From: Hymenoscyphus infarciens
Lineage: Eukaryota > Ascomycota > Leotiomycetes > Helotiales > Helotiaceae
Assembly (NCBI GenBank): GCA_001414345.1
Contig: LLCB01000050.1
Coordinates: 62,001-126,000, forward strand
Length of the DNA: 64,000 nucleotides
Direction: 5' to 3'
The notes beneath the pieces are model-generated. The model worked only from the letters and a program-made list of their open reading frames with translations. It did not search any database and was not told where the DNA came from. A program made the translations under genes and the position numbers. Below are positions 49,186 through 61,839 of the stretch, one piece after another; positions within the stretch are counted from its first letter, which is position 1, and the number at the start of each line of letters is the position of its first letter.

Positions 49186-49478
49186 GCTTTGGCTAAATCG
49201 CCTGACCCTTTTGACTAAATCGCCTGACTCTAACCCGATTAGGCACTCTTATCACGCCCGTATAACACTGATTCTCTATTCTAAGGGATAGTAACCTAGT
49301 TTTTGAGGTTAGAGTTAGTTAGGGTTAGTTAGGGTTAGGGATCGGGTGTGGGTTAGGGCTAGGGATAAGGGTTAGTGATATATGCTTTTGTACTTTGGTA
49401 GTGTTCGCGACCGGAAAATGTCCTAATTTGGTTAGATCAGGCGATTTAGTCAAAAGGGTCAGGGGATTTAGCAAAACT
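49186..49478. mobile_element. 293-bp MULE-like MITE, copy 2, with imperfect 10-bp target duplication
   Basis: Same element and orientation as at 47420-47710, with many transitions between the copies. Flanks are AGTATTCATG (49176-49185) and CGTATTCATC (49479-49488), matching at 8 of 10. The interior carries several TTAGGG words (49315-49375). No open frame. Confidence 0.85.
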
Positions 49479-49656
49479 CGTATTCATCGCAAGATTGTTC
49501 TTGTTATTCCAAGTATTATCTTTCAATTTTACTACACGATCCACGACTCTTCCTCGCTTAACCCTGATGCCAGAAAAAAATCTAAAACATCCCAACCACA
49601 CGCAGGCCTCCCCCAGGAAGTTGAGATAGTGCAAAAGAACAAAAGAATATAGTCTT

Positions 49657-49755
49657 TGCGTTCGCCGGGAATCGAACCCGGGGCCAATGCATTATGATCC
49701 AACCGTGAACGGTTGAAATTGGCAAGCATCGATTTTACCACTAAACCACAAACGC
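49657..49755 (-). tRNA. tRNA-Gly (anticodon GCC) with an intron of about 28 nt
   Basis: Read on the minus strand, the acceptor stem GCGTTTG pairs with CGAACGC near the 3' end, followed by the discriminator A at 49657. The D arm has GTTTAGTGGTAAAAT. The anticodon loop is TTGCCA plus one base, interrupted after position 37 by about 28 nt (49719-49692). The T arm is CCGGG-TTCGATT-CCCGG. Removing the intron leaves 71 nt, a normal tRNA-Gly length. The placement right before the AT-rich block is notable. Confidence 0.93.
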
Positions 49756-51493
49756 CGTAATCCTTTTGGATGGAAATGTGGCGGTTATTTCCGTTCTTGA
49801 AGGCTTGCTCAACGGCCTACCTCTGATTGGGCAGGCTTGGTTGTAGGGTGGGGTTTGTGAGATGGTTATCCACTTTGACTCCACTTCACCTGGGCACCTC
49901 TTGAACTTTGGCCCTTTAGGTTGATGAAACCCTTGTGCGAAGCTTGCTCAACAGTTGTTGTTTTGAATTTCTTGGTTCTTTTGGCGAGAATTCTTCGCAC
50001 ATTGTCTCCCCCCCCCTCCTGCACTCAGCGTAAGAAGAGTCGCTTTACTTGGATATTCATAGACCTTGTAAGAAGCTCAAGTTTCAGGGTTCCGATGCTG
50101 AAATTGCTACAGTTTTCCTCCTGAGGGCTCTATTTAAACTGTGTAGCAATCCAAGAAAGTAACCAAGTATCATCGACCACTTCACATCAACCCTGTTCAT
50201 AATGCTTTCACCGTACGCGTACAGAGCGTTGAAAGCACTACTCAGAGGGTATAAGTAGTTATTCCCTACTGGACTCCACTCACTTAGCAACTTCAAAGTT
50301 CAAATTTTCAAAATTCATTCTCCCCCAACTTGTAAAGACCTACCTAAGGTAATGTATTATCCTACCCTAACAAGGATTGACTAACCAGAATTACAACCTA
50401 CAAAGAACAACCCTGAATCTTAGATCTTTAGATCTCATTTACAAAGTCTCAATCCCTACACTTCCGACAAGCATAATAACAAGCATCTAAAACTCTATCA
50501 TATACTCTCTCATATCCTTCGCGAAGAGAGAAAGAGACTTAGAAAACGAAAAAGGAGAAAACATCTGAAAAGAAGCAGAAGAACATAACTATTATCCTTG
50601 GAATCCAAAAAATTCAACCTCTTATAACTCTTCCTCTATCACCTATTCCTCTCATAAAGACACTACAAACTACAACTCTATTAATACCAAAAGATTTATA
50701 AAACCCAAAAATCCAAATAACTATAAAAATATAATAGTATAAAGTATCTAAAAGAATAACTAGTACTATAAGAACTCTCTCTCTTAACTCTTATAAATAT
50801 AAAGCTTATTTAAATAGAATTCTATTATTATAGTATTTATTAAGAAAGAGTAAAAGCTAGTATAAAATACTAGTTCTAAATATCTATATTTATATATTTA
50901 ATCTAGTATAAGACGTATATTTATCGTTCTATCTCTCTATTTCGTCTTCTAAAGTAACTAACTATAAATTAGAGAGATAAAAGAGAGTAACTATCTAATT
51001 AATAACTTCTAGACTCTCTCTAACCTATCTTACTATATTAAGCTAACTCTAACCGACTAACTTACTTAGACTTATACTAACTAAAAAGAGAAAGAACGAC
51101 TCTATACTACTCTAGAATCTTAAACTCTTCTTTCTAATATTAAAAACTTGTTTTATTAACTAACGACAATATTAAACTTAACTACTTAGATTCTTTAACC
51201 TCTCTAGTAAGGTTTTTAAGTACTTTAAGTCTAGATATTACTTTTCCTACTAGTATTTTAATCTTAAATATATATATATATTTAAATTCTAATAATAATA
51301 ATAATAATAATAATAATAGTAATAATCTTTAAAATAATCTATCTAACTAAGTCTTAAATTATACTATAGTAGTTAGATAAGCGCTCTATACTAGTAATTA
51401 ACCTCTCTATTTAGAGCTACTAAAAGATTATATAAGAAATATTTTTTAATTTATTATTATTAATTTCTTTTATTTATTAAGTTAAGTTATAAA
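49756..51493. other. Transition into the AT-rich, RIP-degraded block
   Basis: Ordinary composition up to about 50300, then strongly AT-rich DNA with almost no C-rich words. An AAT microsatellite lies at about 51289-51318. No coding frame. Confidence 0.6.
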
Positions 51494-51666
51494 TGTCGGT
51501 ATATATATTCAAGAGGTAAATAGCGACTCGGATTAGTGCACGTGAGTACACGTGCTTCTCGCTTAAGGGCTACTTAAGTAGGCATCGTAGCTAGCTTTAC
51601 TTAGTATATACGAACGATAATATAACTCTTTTTACATCGCTTTTATAACTATAAGTTATACTAACA
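51494..51666 (+). repeat. 5' LTR of the Copia element
   Basis: Starts TGTCGG and ends CTAACA (TG...CA). Differs from the 3' LTR at about 19 positions by eye, all transitions. Confidence 0.92.
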
Positions 51667-54600
51667 CTGATTAGTAGACGTATAGATTAGATACTTAGTT
51701 ACTTTGTATATTTCTATTATAGGTATACTTATATAAAAGTAAACTTAATATTACTAGTAGACTCCTCTTCTTTAATCGTAACTCCTTCTACTGTTTAATA
51801 ACTTCGATAATATATTATAAACGCTTCTTAAGATAGGAAGTGTTAATTACGAATACCGACCTCCTTTTATCTATTAAGATAATTTATACTCTTTAAGATA
51901 TCTATTTACCTAAAACCTAATATCTCTTTTACTTATAATCTATTAAGTAAAGTATAAATAGACTTTCGATAATATTTAAATTTAATTTAAGTAATAATAA
52001 CATTTATAATATTTATAACATCTATAATATAATAGATATACTAGTACTAATTTCGACGACTTTAGAGGCTTTAACTTCGGTATTAAAATAAGCCTTAAAG
52101 CTAGTACTAAAGCCAAAGTTAATATAAATAGAAGAGACGATTTTTATAGCTAAATAAGAAGAGGAGTATACTAAAAGAGAGAATAAAGACCTTCTTTTTT
52201 AAGACGAATTTTAAGTAGACTTTAAAGAATAGAATTAAGATAAATTTACTAAAATCTACTAATCTACTACTACTAAGTTATAATAAATACTTTATAGAAG
52301 AGGTATATAGGTTAAGATAAATAGATATAAGATACTTATATCTTAAGTACTATATAATACTGCTATTAAAGTTAACTAAACTAAGTAGTTAGATAAAGAA
52401 TTAAAAGATATAGTATTAGAAGGAGCTAGTACTAAAGAATTTAGATCCTGTTATAAATATATAGTAGAATACGTTAAAAGATAATAAAAGCTATAGTAAT
52501 AATAACTCTAATAATAATAACCTTTAGCTAAAAATATTACTTAAAATACCTAATCTAAGATAAAGGCTAGAGATAAAGCTTTATAAGTATCTATTATATA
52601 ATAATAATAATAACTAATATTATTATAATAACTAACACCTTTAACGACTTTAATCTTACTAACTAAAAGAAAAGACCTAAATAATCTAGTATAACCTTTA
52701 ATCTAATCTTTAGGTCTACTAAAAGATAACTAGACCTTCTTCTTTATATCTTATTAATTTAGTAAAGATACTAGTAGTAACGATTTCGACAATACCTCTA
52801 AGTATCTAGAATATAATTAGTAATAGGATAATCTTAGTAGAAGACTACTAGTATAAATAAATATAATATATTTTAAACTAGAATTAACTTCTTAAAGTTT
52901 AAAGGGTTAAGACTACTCTTATATATTAGGTACTCTTATAAAAGTATAGTAGAAAAGAAGATAACTTTATAATTAAAGTTATAATATTTAAAAATATATA
53001 TAAGAGAAGTAGAGTATTACTAGCGATTTACTCTCTTATCTTCTCTACTATGTTAAAAGGTAACGCTTTAAATTACTTTTATACTATACTTTTTAATAAA
53101 AATAATAATTAATCTTTTAAAGTTTTATCTATATTTATATAATAATACTTTAAAGATAAACTTTATAAAAGAGGTTAATTATCTAAGTAGAATAATATTA
53201 ATTTATAAGAGATAATTTAAACATCTAGAGTATTAATATTATAGTCTTTTAAGAACATATTATTAAGACTTAATTTACTAAGATTTTCCCTCTCTATAGA
53301 CTTTTATACTAATAGTCAGTTTTTAAATAAGCTAATTTTAGTATATAAAAAGGTTCTAGATTATACTATTATAATATTAACCTTACTCTAAGATCTATTA
53401 ATTTCTAATACTATTACTCTTCTATAAAGTTTAATCTAATCTTATATAAAAGTCTACCTAGAGATAGTTATAAACGAAACTATAATAACTAAGAGACACT
53501 TCTATAAAAGTAGATAATATAGTAGTATAAATAAATTTAGTAGTATAGATTAATATAAGAAAAAGAAGATATGTTATATATATAGAAAGAACGACTATTT
53601 ATCTTAGGATTATAGTTAAGAAGAGTAAGACCGTTACTTTACTAAATAAACTAATAAGAATTCTAGATACTTTAAAAGTAAGCGAGATAGATATACTAGA
53701 AAGATATATAATATAAATATAGTATAAACTTAGAGTATATAAGAGAAGGAGATATTAGAGATACTTTATACTATTACTTTATTAAAAGAAGATAATTACT
53801 TATTAGATACTAGTTTAGATAACGAAGTTATCTATTATAATATTACTTCTATAAGATTTATTAATAACTTAAATATTAAACATCTTACTATAAATTTAAT
53901 AAGTTTAGTATAAAAACATATTATTAATAGATCTATTCTATAAAACCTAAATAACTTAAATAACACTTCTAATATTATATATAAATTTATAGAGGAGGTG
54001 TTTATAATAATAGCTAAAAGATATATAAAAGAGAACTTCTTTAGTATAATAATTAATACTAAGGTAGCTTAAAAGTTAAGTATAAGATATAACTAATATC
54101 TTATATATATTAGACTTATTAAAAGCGTTCTAATTAATAAAGGTATAAAAAGTTAATTTAATATCTAGTTTAATAAGAGATATACTCTATCTTTAGAATT
54201 AATAATAATTAATATACTAATTAGAAAAGTAGAGTTTTATATAGTATAATCTAATACTTCTTTTATCCTTTATATTAATAATATAGATAACCTAAATATT
54301 ACCTTAAATAATCTTTAAAATATACTTATCTAAGAAAATAAGAAAGAGGTAGAAATTAAAAGGTTCTTTATTATATAATAATTTAAATACTCTTTTCTAC
54401 TCTAAGATAAAGCTATATATAACTTCATATAAGAGTACTCGATATTTCTTATAAATATTAATATTTAATAACTTTATAAACGATTTAGCTACCTATTAGT
54501 ACTAAGATTATAATATATACTAGAAAGAGCTAGGTATTATATTAACTAAGACATCCTTTAACTTTTACTAAATTTTATAAATACTATTAAAAGTATAGAA

Positions 54601-57497
54601 GTTTATCTAGCTAATTTAAGTTCACTCTTTATAATAACTTTAAATTTAATTATAGTATTTTAATTAATACTTTCTTCTTTAATAAGTAAGTAGTCTTATA
54701 CTATATAGATAAAGTAATAAAGTATTAAGTAGGTAACTTTTTACTAGATATAAAAGCAACGACTATATAAGAGGTCTTCTAAAGATATTAGATTAATATA
54801 TATCTTAGACCTCTTAATTATATTATTATAAATACTAGAATAAACTTTATTAGAAAGGACTTTATATACTCTACTACTAGAATAGGTACTATAGTAAAAA
54901 CTATACTAGTTAAGATATATAATTTAATTAGTATAGTAGAATATTATTATAAACTAATTTAATAAGTATATAATATTATATATAAATAAGAGCCTTATCT
55001 CTTATAAAGTTTAGTACTTTAAATAGCCTTTAAAGTAATTAATAATATAGTAGGCTTAAATAGACTAGTCTCTACTCTATTAGTATATAGAGTATATACT
55101 TGAATAACCGTAACCAACGCACTTTTATAGTCGATTTCTATAAGATCTAAGACCTATAAAAAGGCTACTTAAGAGGTACGAAAGTAGATTATATCTTGTT
55201 AAGTTAAAAAAGCTCTTAATATATAAAACGAACCGATTAACTAAGTTAAGAACTTACTCTTAAATTTAGACGTTTTAGTATAAAGAGAGTATATAAAGTC
55301 TTAGATAAGACCTTTTATCTTTTAAGAAATCGAGAATAAGAACTATATTATAGTACTACTAAGTAGTCTTATAAAGTTTCGATCTATAGTTATAAAGCTA
55401 TACTTTATTAAAACTTCTAAAACTTCTAGAATAGTACTAGTAACTAAGGAAGTTTCTAGTATAGTACTATCTAAAACGATACTATAACCTTATAAAAAAG
55501 AGGGAACTTTTAAGTAATAGAGTAGGTAAGATGTTAAATAATATTTACCTTCCTCCTAATACTAACTTCAATAGTTATAAATCTACTAAAATACTAATAT
55601 TCTAGAAACTATACTAGAACCTCTCTAGAAGCGTAGACGTAGACGGCTTTAAAAGTATCTAAGGCCTTTAGATAATATTAAAGCGTTATTCTAGTAGTTG
55701 AACACTTTTATTAATAATATTAACTATATTACTCTTAAAGATATTAAAACTTTTCTTACTAATTTAAGTAAATCTTATAATATTAAAGTCTTTATAACTA
55801 ATAATAGTATAATATATATTGAATTATAATAAAAGGAGATTAATAGATTAACTAATTATAGTGTTTTTAAGATTATTACTTAGAAGAAATTACCTCTTAA
55901 TACTAGAATATTTAGATTATACTTTATAGATAATATTAAATTCAAGAATATAATACTTACTTTTACGAAGTTAAGATTAGTAATCTAAGTATATAATAAT
56001 ACTAGAAAGTTACTAGTGCTTACTTAAACGCCTATAATTTAGAGAATAAGCTAGAGAATAATCCTTATACTTATTATAATACTTCTAGGTTTATAAGTAT
56101 TTATTCAAGATATTATATAAGTATATATATAATTATTAACTAACTTAAATTAGAAATTCTTTATATACTCTCTTAAAGGTTATTCTTAATAGAAAGATAT
56201 ATTCTTTAAAGTAATTAGGCTATTATATAGTATTCTAGAAGCTAGTAACTATTAGTTTATAATATACTATAAATACTATATTATAAGGCTTATAATAGAA
56301 TAGTTAATATTCGACCCTTGTCTTTTATATACTAAGTTATACTAATATAACGAGTAAGTAAAATTAAATACTCTTTTTAGTATAGTAGGCCTCTAAACTA
56401 ATAATACTCTTATACTTATTAACAACGCCTTTACTAATAAAGAGGAGGTTACTATTAATAAAGCTGGTTTTATATCTAAAGAAAGAGAAGAGCTTACTAT
56501 TAACTATCTAATTAAATTTAATAGAGAGCTAATTACTAAGTATTAAGATAGCTTTATATCTCTTACTTAAGATTATATAAAGTACTTAAATTTAGTATAA
56601 GAAGTTCTAACTAAGATATCTAATATAAAAAGAGTATTATATATAGTAGATACTAAAGATTAATATATTATATAACGTATTAAAGGAGTATACTTAGCTA
56701 TATTATCTTAACCTAAGGCTACTTTTAACTTATTATATACTACCTAAACTATTAATTCTTAAGATAACGATATTTCCCTTCTTAATAAACGAATTTAGTA
56801 GTAAATTAATAATACTATAAAAGGACTTAAATTTATTAAGTTAGATAAATCTTCTCTAAAGTTATACGCTTTTACTAATAGATTATTTACTAATAATAAA
56901 GACTTATTATTATAAATTAGTTATGTTATTATTCTTATAAATAAGGATAATAATACTAATATCTTATATTAGTCTTCTACTAAATATAAGAGAGTTACTT
57001 ATAGTATTTTAATATTAGAATTATATATAATAAGCTCTAGATTTAATACTACGGCTTTAATAAAATTAACTTTTAAAAGTATCTTAGGATTTAAAGTACT
57101 ACTTATAATATATACTAATTTAAAGTCTATTTATAAATATATAGCTAAATTAGGTATAACTAAAGAGAAGTAACTAATGATTAATATTATATATCTATAA
57201 GAAGTATATAAATTAAGAGAGATTAATAAGATTAAATAGATTAATAGTAAGAGTAATTCTATAGATACTATAACTAAAAAGGGTTATTATAATATCTTAT
57301 AAAAGTTAATCGATACTAATAAGCTAGATATTAACCTTATAGAGTAGGTAGAACGAAATAAGAGATAATAGAGGAACTGAAATAGAGCCTTCTTATTAGT
57401 CGAGGATAGAGAATAGAGAGCTCTAATTAGTTAGATTAGATAGAAGATTTTGATGATTTTTAGAGTACTAACTTCTATTGTTTTAAAGAAGTGCTAG

Positions 57498-57670
57498 TAT
57501 TAGTATATATATTTAAGGAGTAAATAGTAACTCGGATTAGTATACGTAAGTATACGTGCTTCTCGCTTAAGAGCTACTTAAGTAGGCATCGTAGCTAGCT
57601 TTACTCGATATATACGAACGATAATATAACTCTTTTTACATCGCTTTTATAACTATAAGTCATATTAATA
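57498..57670 (+). repeat. 3' LTR of the Copia element
   Basis: Same length as the 5' LTR; ends have mutated to TATTAG and TTAATA. Followed by the ATAAA target duplication. Confidence 0.92.
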
Positions 57671-58389
57671 ATAAAATTTATATAAAAAATACTAGAGTAG
57701 AATATTAAAAGTCTAGCTAAAAATAAAAACCTAGATAATATAAGATTAAAAATAGAGTCTTAAGTATCGACCTCTCTAGCTATCTCTCTAACTCTTATAT
57801 AAGTGTTCTTAATCTTCTTAAAACTAATAAAAATACCTAAACTATCTATCTAAATACTTATAAAGTAGAAATATACTCTAAACTAAAACTAGTATATTAT
57901 AAACCTTCTTACCTTTCTAGCTCTCGTTATAAATATCTAAGAGAGAGCTAAAGAGGTTAAAAAGTAAAAGTAAAAGAAGCGACCTCTTCTTTCTCTCTCT
58001 TCTCTTCCTCCTCGTTCTCCTCTCTATAAAATATATTAAGTCAAGTAGAGTTAAGAGAAGATAAAACTTAGGTTAAGTTAAGTAAGTCGCGTAAGTTATA
58101 TTAAGTTATATTAAGTTATAAGAAATCGAGTTATAATAAGTTAAGTTCTATTAAGTTAAGTTAAGAGAACCTAAAACCTACTTTAAGTTTAAAGTAAATT
58201 AAGAGATAAGTTAAGTAATAGATCTGAAAAGGTTAAGATAAACTTAGGAAAAAGCCTCTAAAAAAAGTTAATTAAGTAATAATAAATGAAAATATTAAAC
58301 TAAGTTATTATCCTCTAAGATATATACGTATCTATATTATATTATCTAAGTCTAGTTAAGTCTAGTTAAGAATTTAAGAAATAATTTTT

Positions 58390-58590
58390 TTATTTAGTTT
58401 ATTTATTTTATTCACTTTATTCAGTTTATTTAGTTTATTCACTTTATTCACTTTATTCACTTTATTCACTTTATTCACTTTATTCACTTTATTCACTTTA
58501 TTCACTTTATTCACTTTATTCACTTTATTCACTTTATTCACTTTATTCACTTTATTTACTTTATTCACTTTATTCACTTTATTCACTTTA
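58390..58590. repeat. 9-bp minisatellite TTTATTCAC, about 20 units
   Basis: Mostly perfect units; the left end has TTTATTTAG-like variants. Read on the minus strand it opens a Val-Asn-Lys repeat frame, which I regard as a by-product. Confidence 0.92.
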
Positions 58591-59334
58591 TCTTAGAAAG
58601 TAATAAACAAACGTTACTCGGTCTAGTATTTTCTAAGCGTTCTTCTTTTTTTACCTCTACTATATATATATTATATAAAAAGTAATAGAAACTACGGCTT
58701 TTAATACTACTCTTTGAAATAGATATATAATCTAGGTTATCTCGTATCTAAAGAAGTAACTCTTGCTTATTAATATTCTATTAACTTCTACTAATAATAA
58801 TAGTACGCTGCTAAACTAGGACCTTATATTAAGAAGTCTTTCGTTTAGAGGCCTAATAACCTTTAGATCTTCGATGTTTCTTTGCTATTTTATATTATAG
58901 TTATTAATTAATTATAAGAATAAAAGTAGGTATATAAGTGGTTTTTACTTAGTTTTAGTACTAAAAGCGCACTAAAAAGTAGTAACGAGCTAAGAGACGT
59001 TTAGAAAATACTACGCCTAGTAATACTTATATAAAGAGAGGAGAAGCTTCTCTTTTATAGTAGTCTAATCTAATCTAGCCTAGTCTACTCTAGTAAAGTA
59101 TAGTCTAGTTTAGTCTAATCTAGTTAAGTCTAGTTTAGCTAAAGAATAAAACAGTTCAGTTTATATAGTCTTATCTAATCTAATCTAGTTAAGTCTAGCC
59201 TAGTTATTTTACTTAAGAAAGAAATAAATAAAATATTAAAGATTTAAGACTTAAGACTTAAGAATCAAGCTTCTAAGAAGAGAAAGAAGAGCTTCTCTTA
59301 TAAGACAGTTAAGTCGAATCGATTTAAGAGATAA

Positions 59335-59400
59335 GAGAAAGAGAAAGAGAAAGAGAAAGAGAAAGAGAAAGAGAAAGAGAAAGAGAAAGAGAAAGAGAAA
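59335..59400. repeat. GAGAAA tandem repeat, 11 units
   Basis: Perfect hexanucleotide repeat inside the AT-rich block. Confidence 0.92.
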
Positions 59401-60002
59401 GAAACGAAAGTAGATAGAGTAGACGTAGAATTTAACTTATAGTCTCTTCTCTATAGAATAGATATAAGTAGATAAAGCTACTATTTATAAAATTTTAATT
59501 ATAAACTACTCTAGAGCTTCTAAGAACACTCTCTTCTCGCTTTCTCTTAGCTCTTTTACTATTTTACTAATTCTAAGTATTAATACTAGAGATAGATAGA
59601 TAAAGAAAAAAAGAAAGGATAATAAGAATAGGCTAGGAAAAGAAGAGGTTATTATTCTCTCGTAACTATCTATTATACTCTTTTAAGCACTTCGTATAAC
59701 CTTTCTAGTACTTTCTAATCTCTTTTAGAAAAGAGTCTTAGATAAAGCGAAAACGTTCTATTTAATTATCTACTTCTTCTTCTTTCTCTTCCTCTTCTAC
59801 TATTATAATATCAAAATCGATAGAAGTATAAGAGACGTAGAGAAGCGTAGTATTATAGAAGTAATCTATAGAAGCGTAGGACTATATTCTTATAAAGTTC
59901 TCTTAAAGCGTCTAATAAACCTAATTATAATTAAAAATTTATAAGTAATAGCTCTATCTACTTATATTCGTTTCTAACTTCTATTTCTAATCGCTTAAGA
60001 TA

Positions 60003-60502
60003 CTCTTATCTAATCCGCTTTATATATTAGATAAGAGAGTATAATACGATAAGATTAGTAATACGACCACTTTAATTTATACTAAAATCGCTTTAACTAG
60101 CCTCTAATAACTCTCTACCTTTGCTACTAAGAATACTCTAATAGGTTCCTACTTTTAATATATATCTAAAAGATATATTTAATCTTTAAAATATAATTAT
60201 ATCTTCTATATTCTAGGCTTTACTAAATTCTTCTAGAGATTTAGTAGTAGCTTTCTTAGAAGTTAGTTTTAAGAACTAGATAGAGACTAGATAGCTACTA
60301 GATAGCTAAATCTTACTTTATATTTCTATTTATTAAGTTTAAAATAAGAGATTCTAATTAAAATTAGAAGATAATAAAGCGTTGTTATTTTATTATATAT
60401 TTTTAAAAACAACGTATTTTAGTATAAACTAAAAGTAGTCGTATTACTGATTTTATTATATTATATACTCTTACTTAATACGCGAAGCGTATTAGATAAG
60501 AG
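60003..60502. mobile_element. 500-bp TIR element with palindromic ends and TA target duplication
   Basis: Both ends read inward as CTCTTATCTAAT.CGCTT and stay similar for about 88 bp, including AGTAATACGAC.ACTTT and TTTATACTAAAAT. Each terminus itself folds back (ATTAGATAAGAG follows CTCTTATCTAAT). TA lies outside both ends (60001-60002 and 60503-60504). No open frame. Differences between arms are mostly transitions, as in the rest of the block. Confidence 0.83.
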
Positions 60503-60504
60503 TA

Positions 60505-61370
60505 GCTCGAGTAATTACTTAGTTCGATTACGATTAGTATAGTAGATTTATATAGTTCTTATAGAACTAACTAAACTAAGTTACTACTTAGTTAGTTTTA
60601 AGTTTTCTTACTTAGTTTTACGAAAATTTAGAGAATAATTAGTTAGTTTAGTTTTAGTAGATAAAATAACGTACTTTTAAAACTCTTTAATATATACTAA
60701 AATTTTAGTATTTTAGAAGTAAATTCTAAGAATTTATCTAGAAAGAGAGGTAAACTAAGCCTCTATAGGCTTAAATTAGTATTTCTAAGGATTTTTACTT
60801 AGCTAGTACTTTACTATCTCTTTCTAAAGAATACTAAACTATCTTCTAACGTCTTCTAATATATCTAGGTTTATAAGAATACTCTAAAGATACTACTAAA
60901 AGAAGCTAGAACACTCTCTTGAATTATACTTAATATTCTCGCTATATTATATTAGCTATATTCGCTAGCTCTAAGCGCCGCTTTTCTAGCGCTAAAACTA
61001 CTATATTACTATAAAGGAATAGCTTAGAAATAACTATAAGTAATACTCTTCTATACTTATAATTATAGTTTAGAATACTAGATTAAGAAGAAGTAGTTAT
61101 AATAATAGATAAGGAGATTAAGGCTTTAAAAGAGAAGGATAACGTAGAAATTGCTAGAGAAGTAGATAAGCTAATTAGAAGTACTTTAAGCGTAGCTTTA
61201 GATTCATCTTTATAAATAGTCTATTTTAATAATAGTTTTCTAAAACTATAGTAGTTTACGTAGTTAGTTTTACTCTTTTGTTAGATAGTTCTACTAATAC
61301 TCCTAAAACTATATATAGTTTTAGGATCTGAAAACTGCGCTAAAACTACGATAGTTGAACTTTCTACTAC
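60505..61370. other. AT-rich degraded DNA, no gene
   Basis: Right end of the AT-rich block. A perfect 26-bp palindrome occupies 61301-61326. Composition returns to normal at about 61370. Confidence 0.6.
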
Positions 61371-61839
61371 ACTGATCACGATGGGATCTATCCATCCATC
61401 GTGCTAAGATATCTACGGCTATAAAAAGGGTTGAAACAGCCCCCTCACAACAATAATTGTGGGTGCCGGGCGACGGTGGTCCTCTCTCGAAAATCACTCA
61501 AAAAGTAATAAACACAACAAAACCTGTCTCTCAAAAATCATTCTTCATTTTTCAGACGTCCAGCAATGCCAAAGTTTAGAATACATTGCCAATCTTCGCC
61601 CAAAAAAAGAAGTCCCTGTATCTAATTGAAAGAACATGAAAAAAATGGAGAGAAGACAAAAAGAGAGAGGCATGTCAATCATTTTCATCTTTCCTTTCTT
61701 TCATTTCATGTCTATGGTTCCCAAATACCTAGCAAAAATAAGATGAAAAGGCCCATATTTTCCCCCACGCGCGCTAATCATTATCAAAACAAAGAGACGG
61801 TTGGACCCCAAATGCTCCAGGTATCATTCGAGGGGAAAT
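61371..61839. other. 3' flank of GFA1
   Basis: Normal composition; probably 3' UTR and spacer. The 75-codon plus frame at 61626 has no support. Confidence 0.55.

Larger units (their letters stand above)
51494..57670 (+). mobile_element. Complete Ty1/Copia LTR retrotransposon, inactivated by RIP
   Basis: LTRs of 173 bp bound a 6177-bp element; ATAAA precedes the left LTR (51489-51493) and follows the right one (57671-57675). On the plus strand, decayed coding order is visible. A zinc knuckle lies at 53572-53613, where the C-x2-C-x4-H-x4-C frame now reads CYIYRKNDYLS*DY. A protease-like LLDT lies near 53810. Reverse transcriptase (RVT_2) blocks start near 55900, with the catalytic Asp pair replaced by Asn-Asn at 56400-56405. 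An RNase H region lies near 56870-57240. The gag, protease, RT, RNase H arrangement and the RVT_2 type assign it to Copia. Stops fall where Gln or Trp is expected, as C-to-T or G-to-A changes would cause. It cannot move by itself. Confidence 0.9.
57676..60002. other. AT-rich degraded DNA with simple repeats, no gene
   Basis: Contains runs related to TTAAGTTA and TCTAGTCTAG besides the two tandem arrays listed. No long frame except through tandem repeats. Confidence 0.65.

Noticed and set aside
49311..49376. True chromosome-end telomere
   Set aside because: TTAGGG words are few, interrupted and lie inside a mobile element flanked by ordinary DNA on both sides.
58374..58586. Val-Asn-Lys repeat protein on the minus strand
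   Set aside because: The frame exists only because a 9-bp minisatellite repeats in multiples of three; it sits in dead AT-rich DNA.
58390..58590. CRISPR-like array
   Set aside because: Units are contiguous without unique spacers, and the organism is a fungus; it is a minisatellite.
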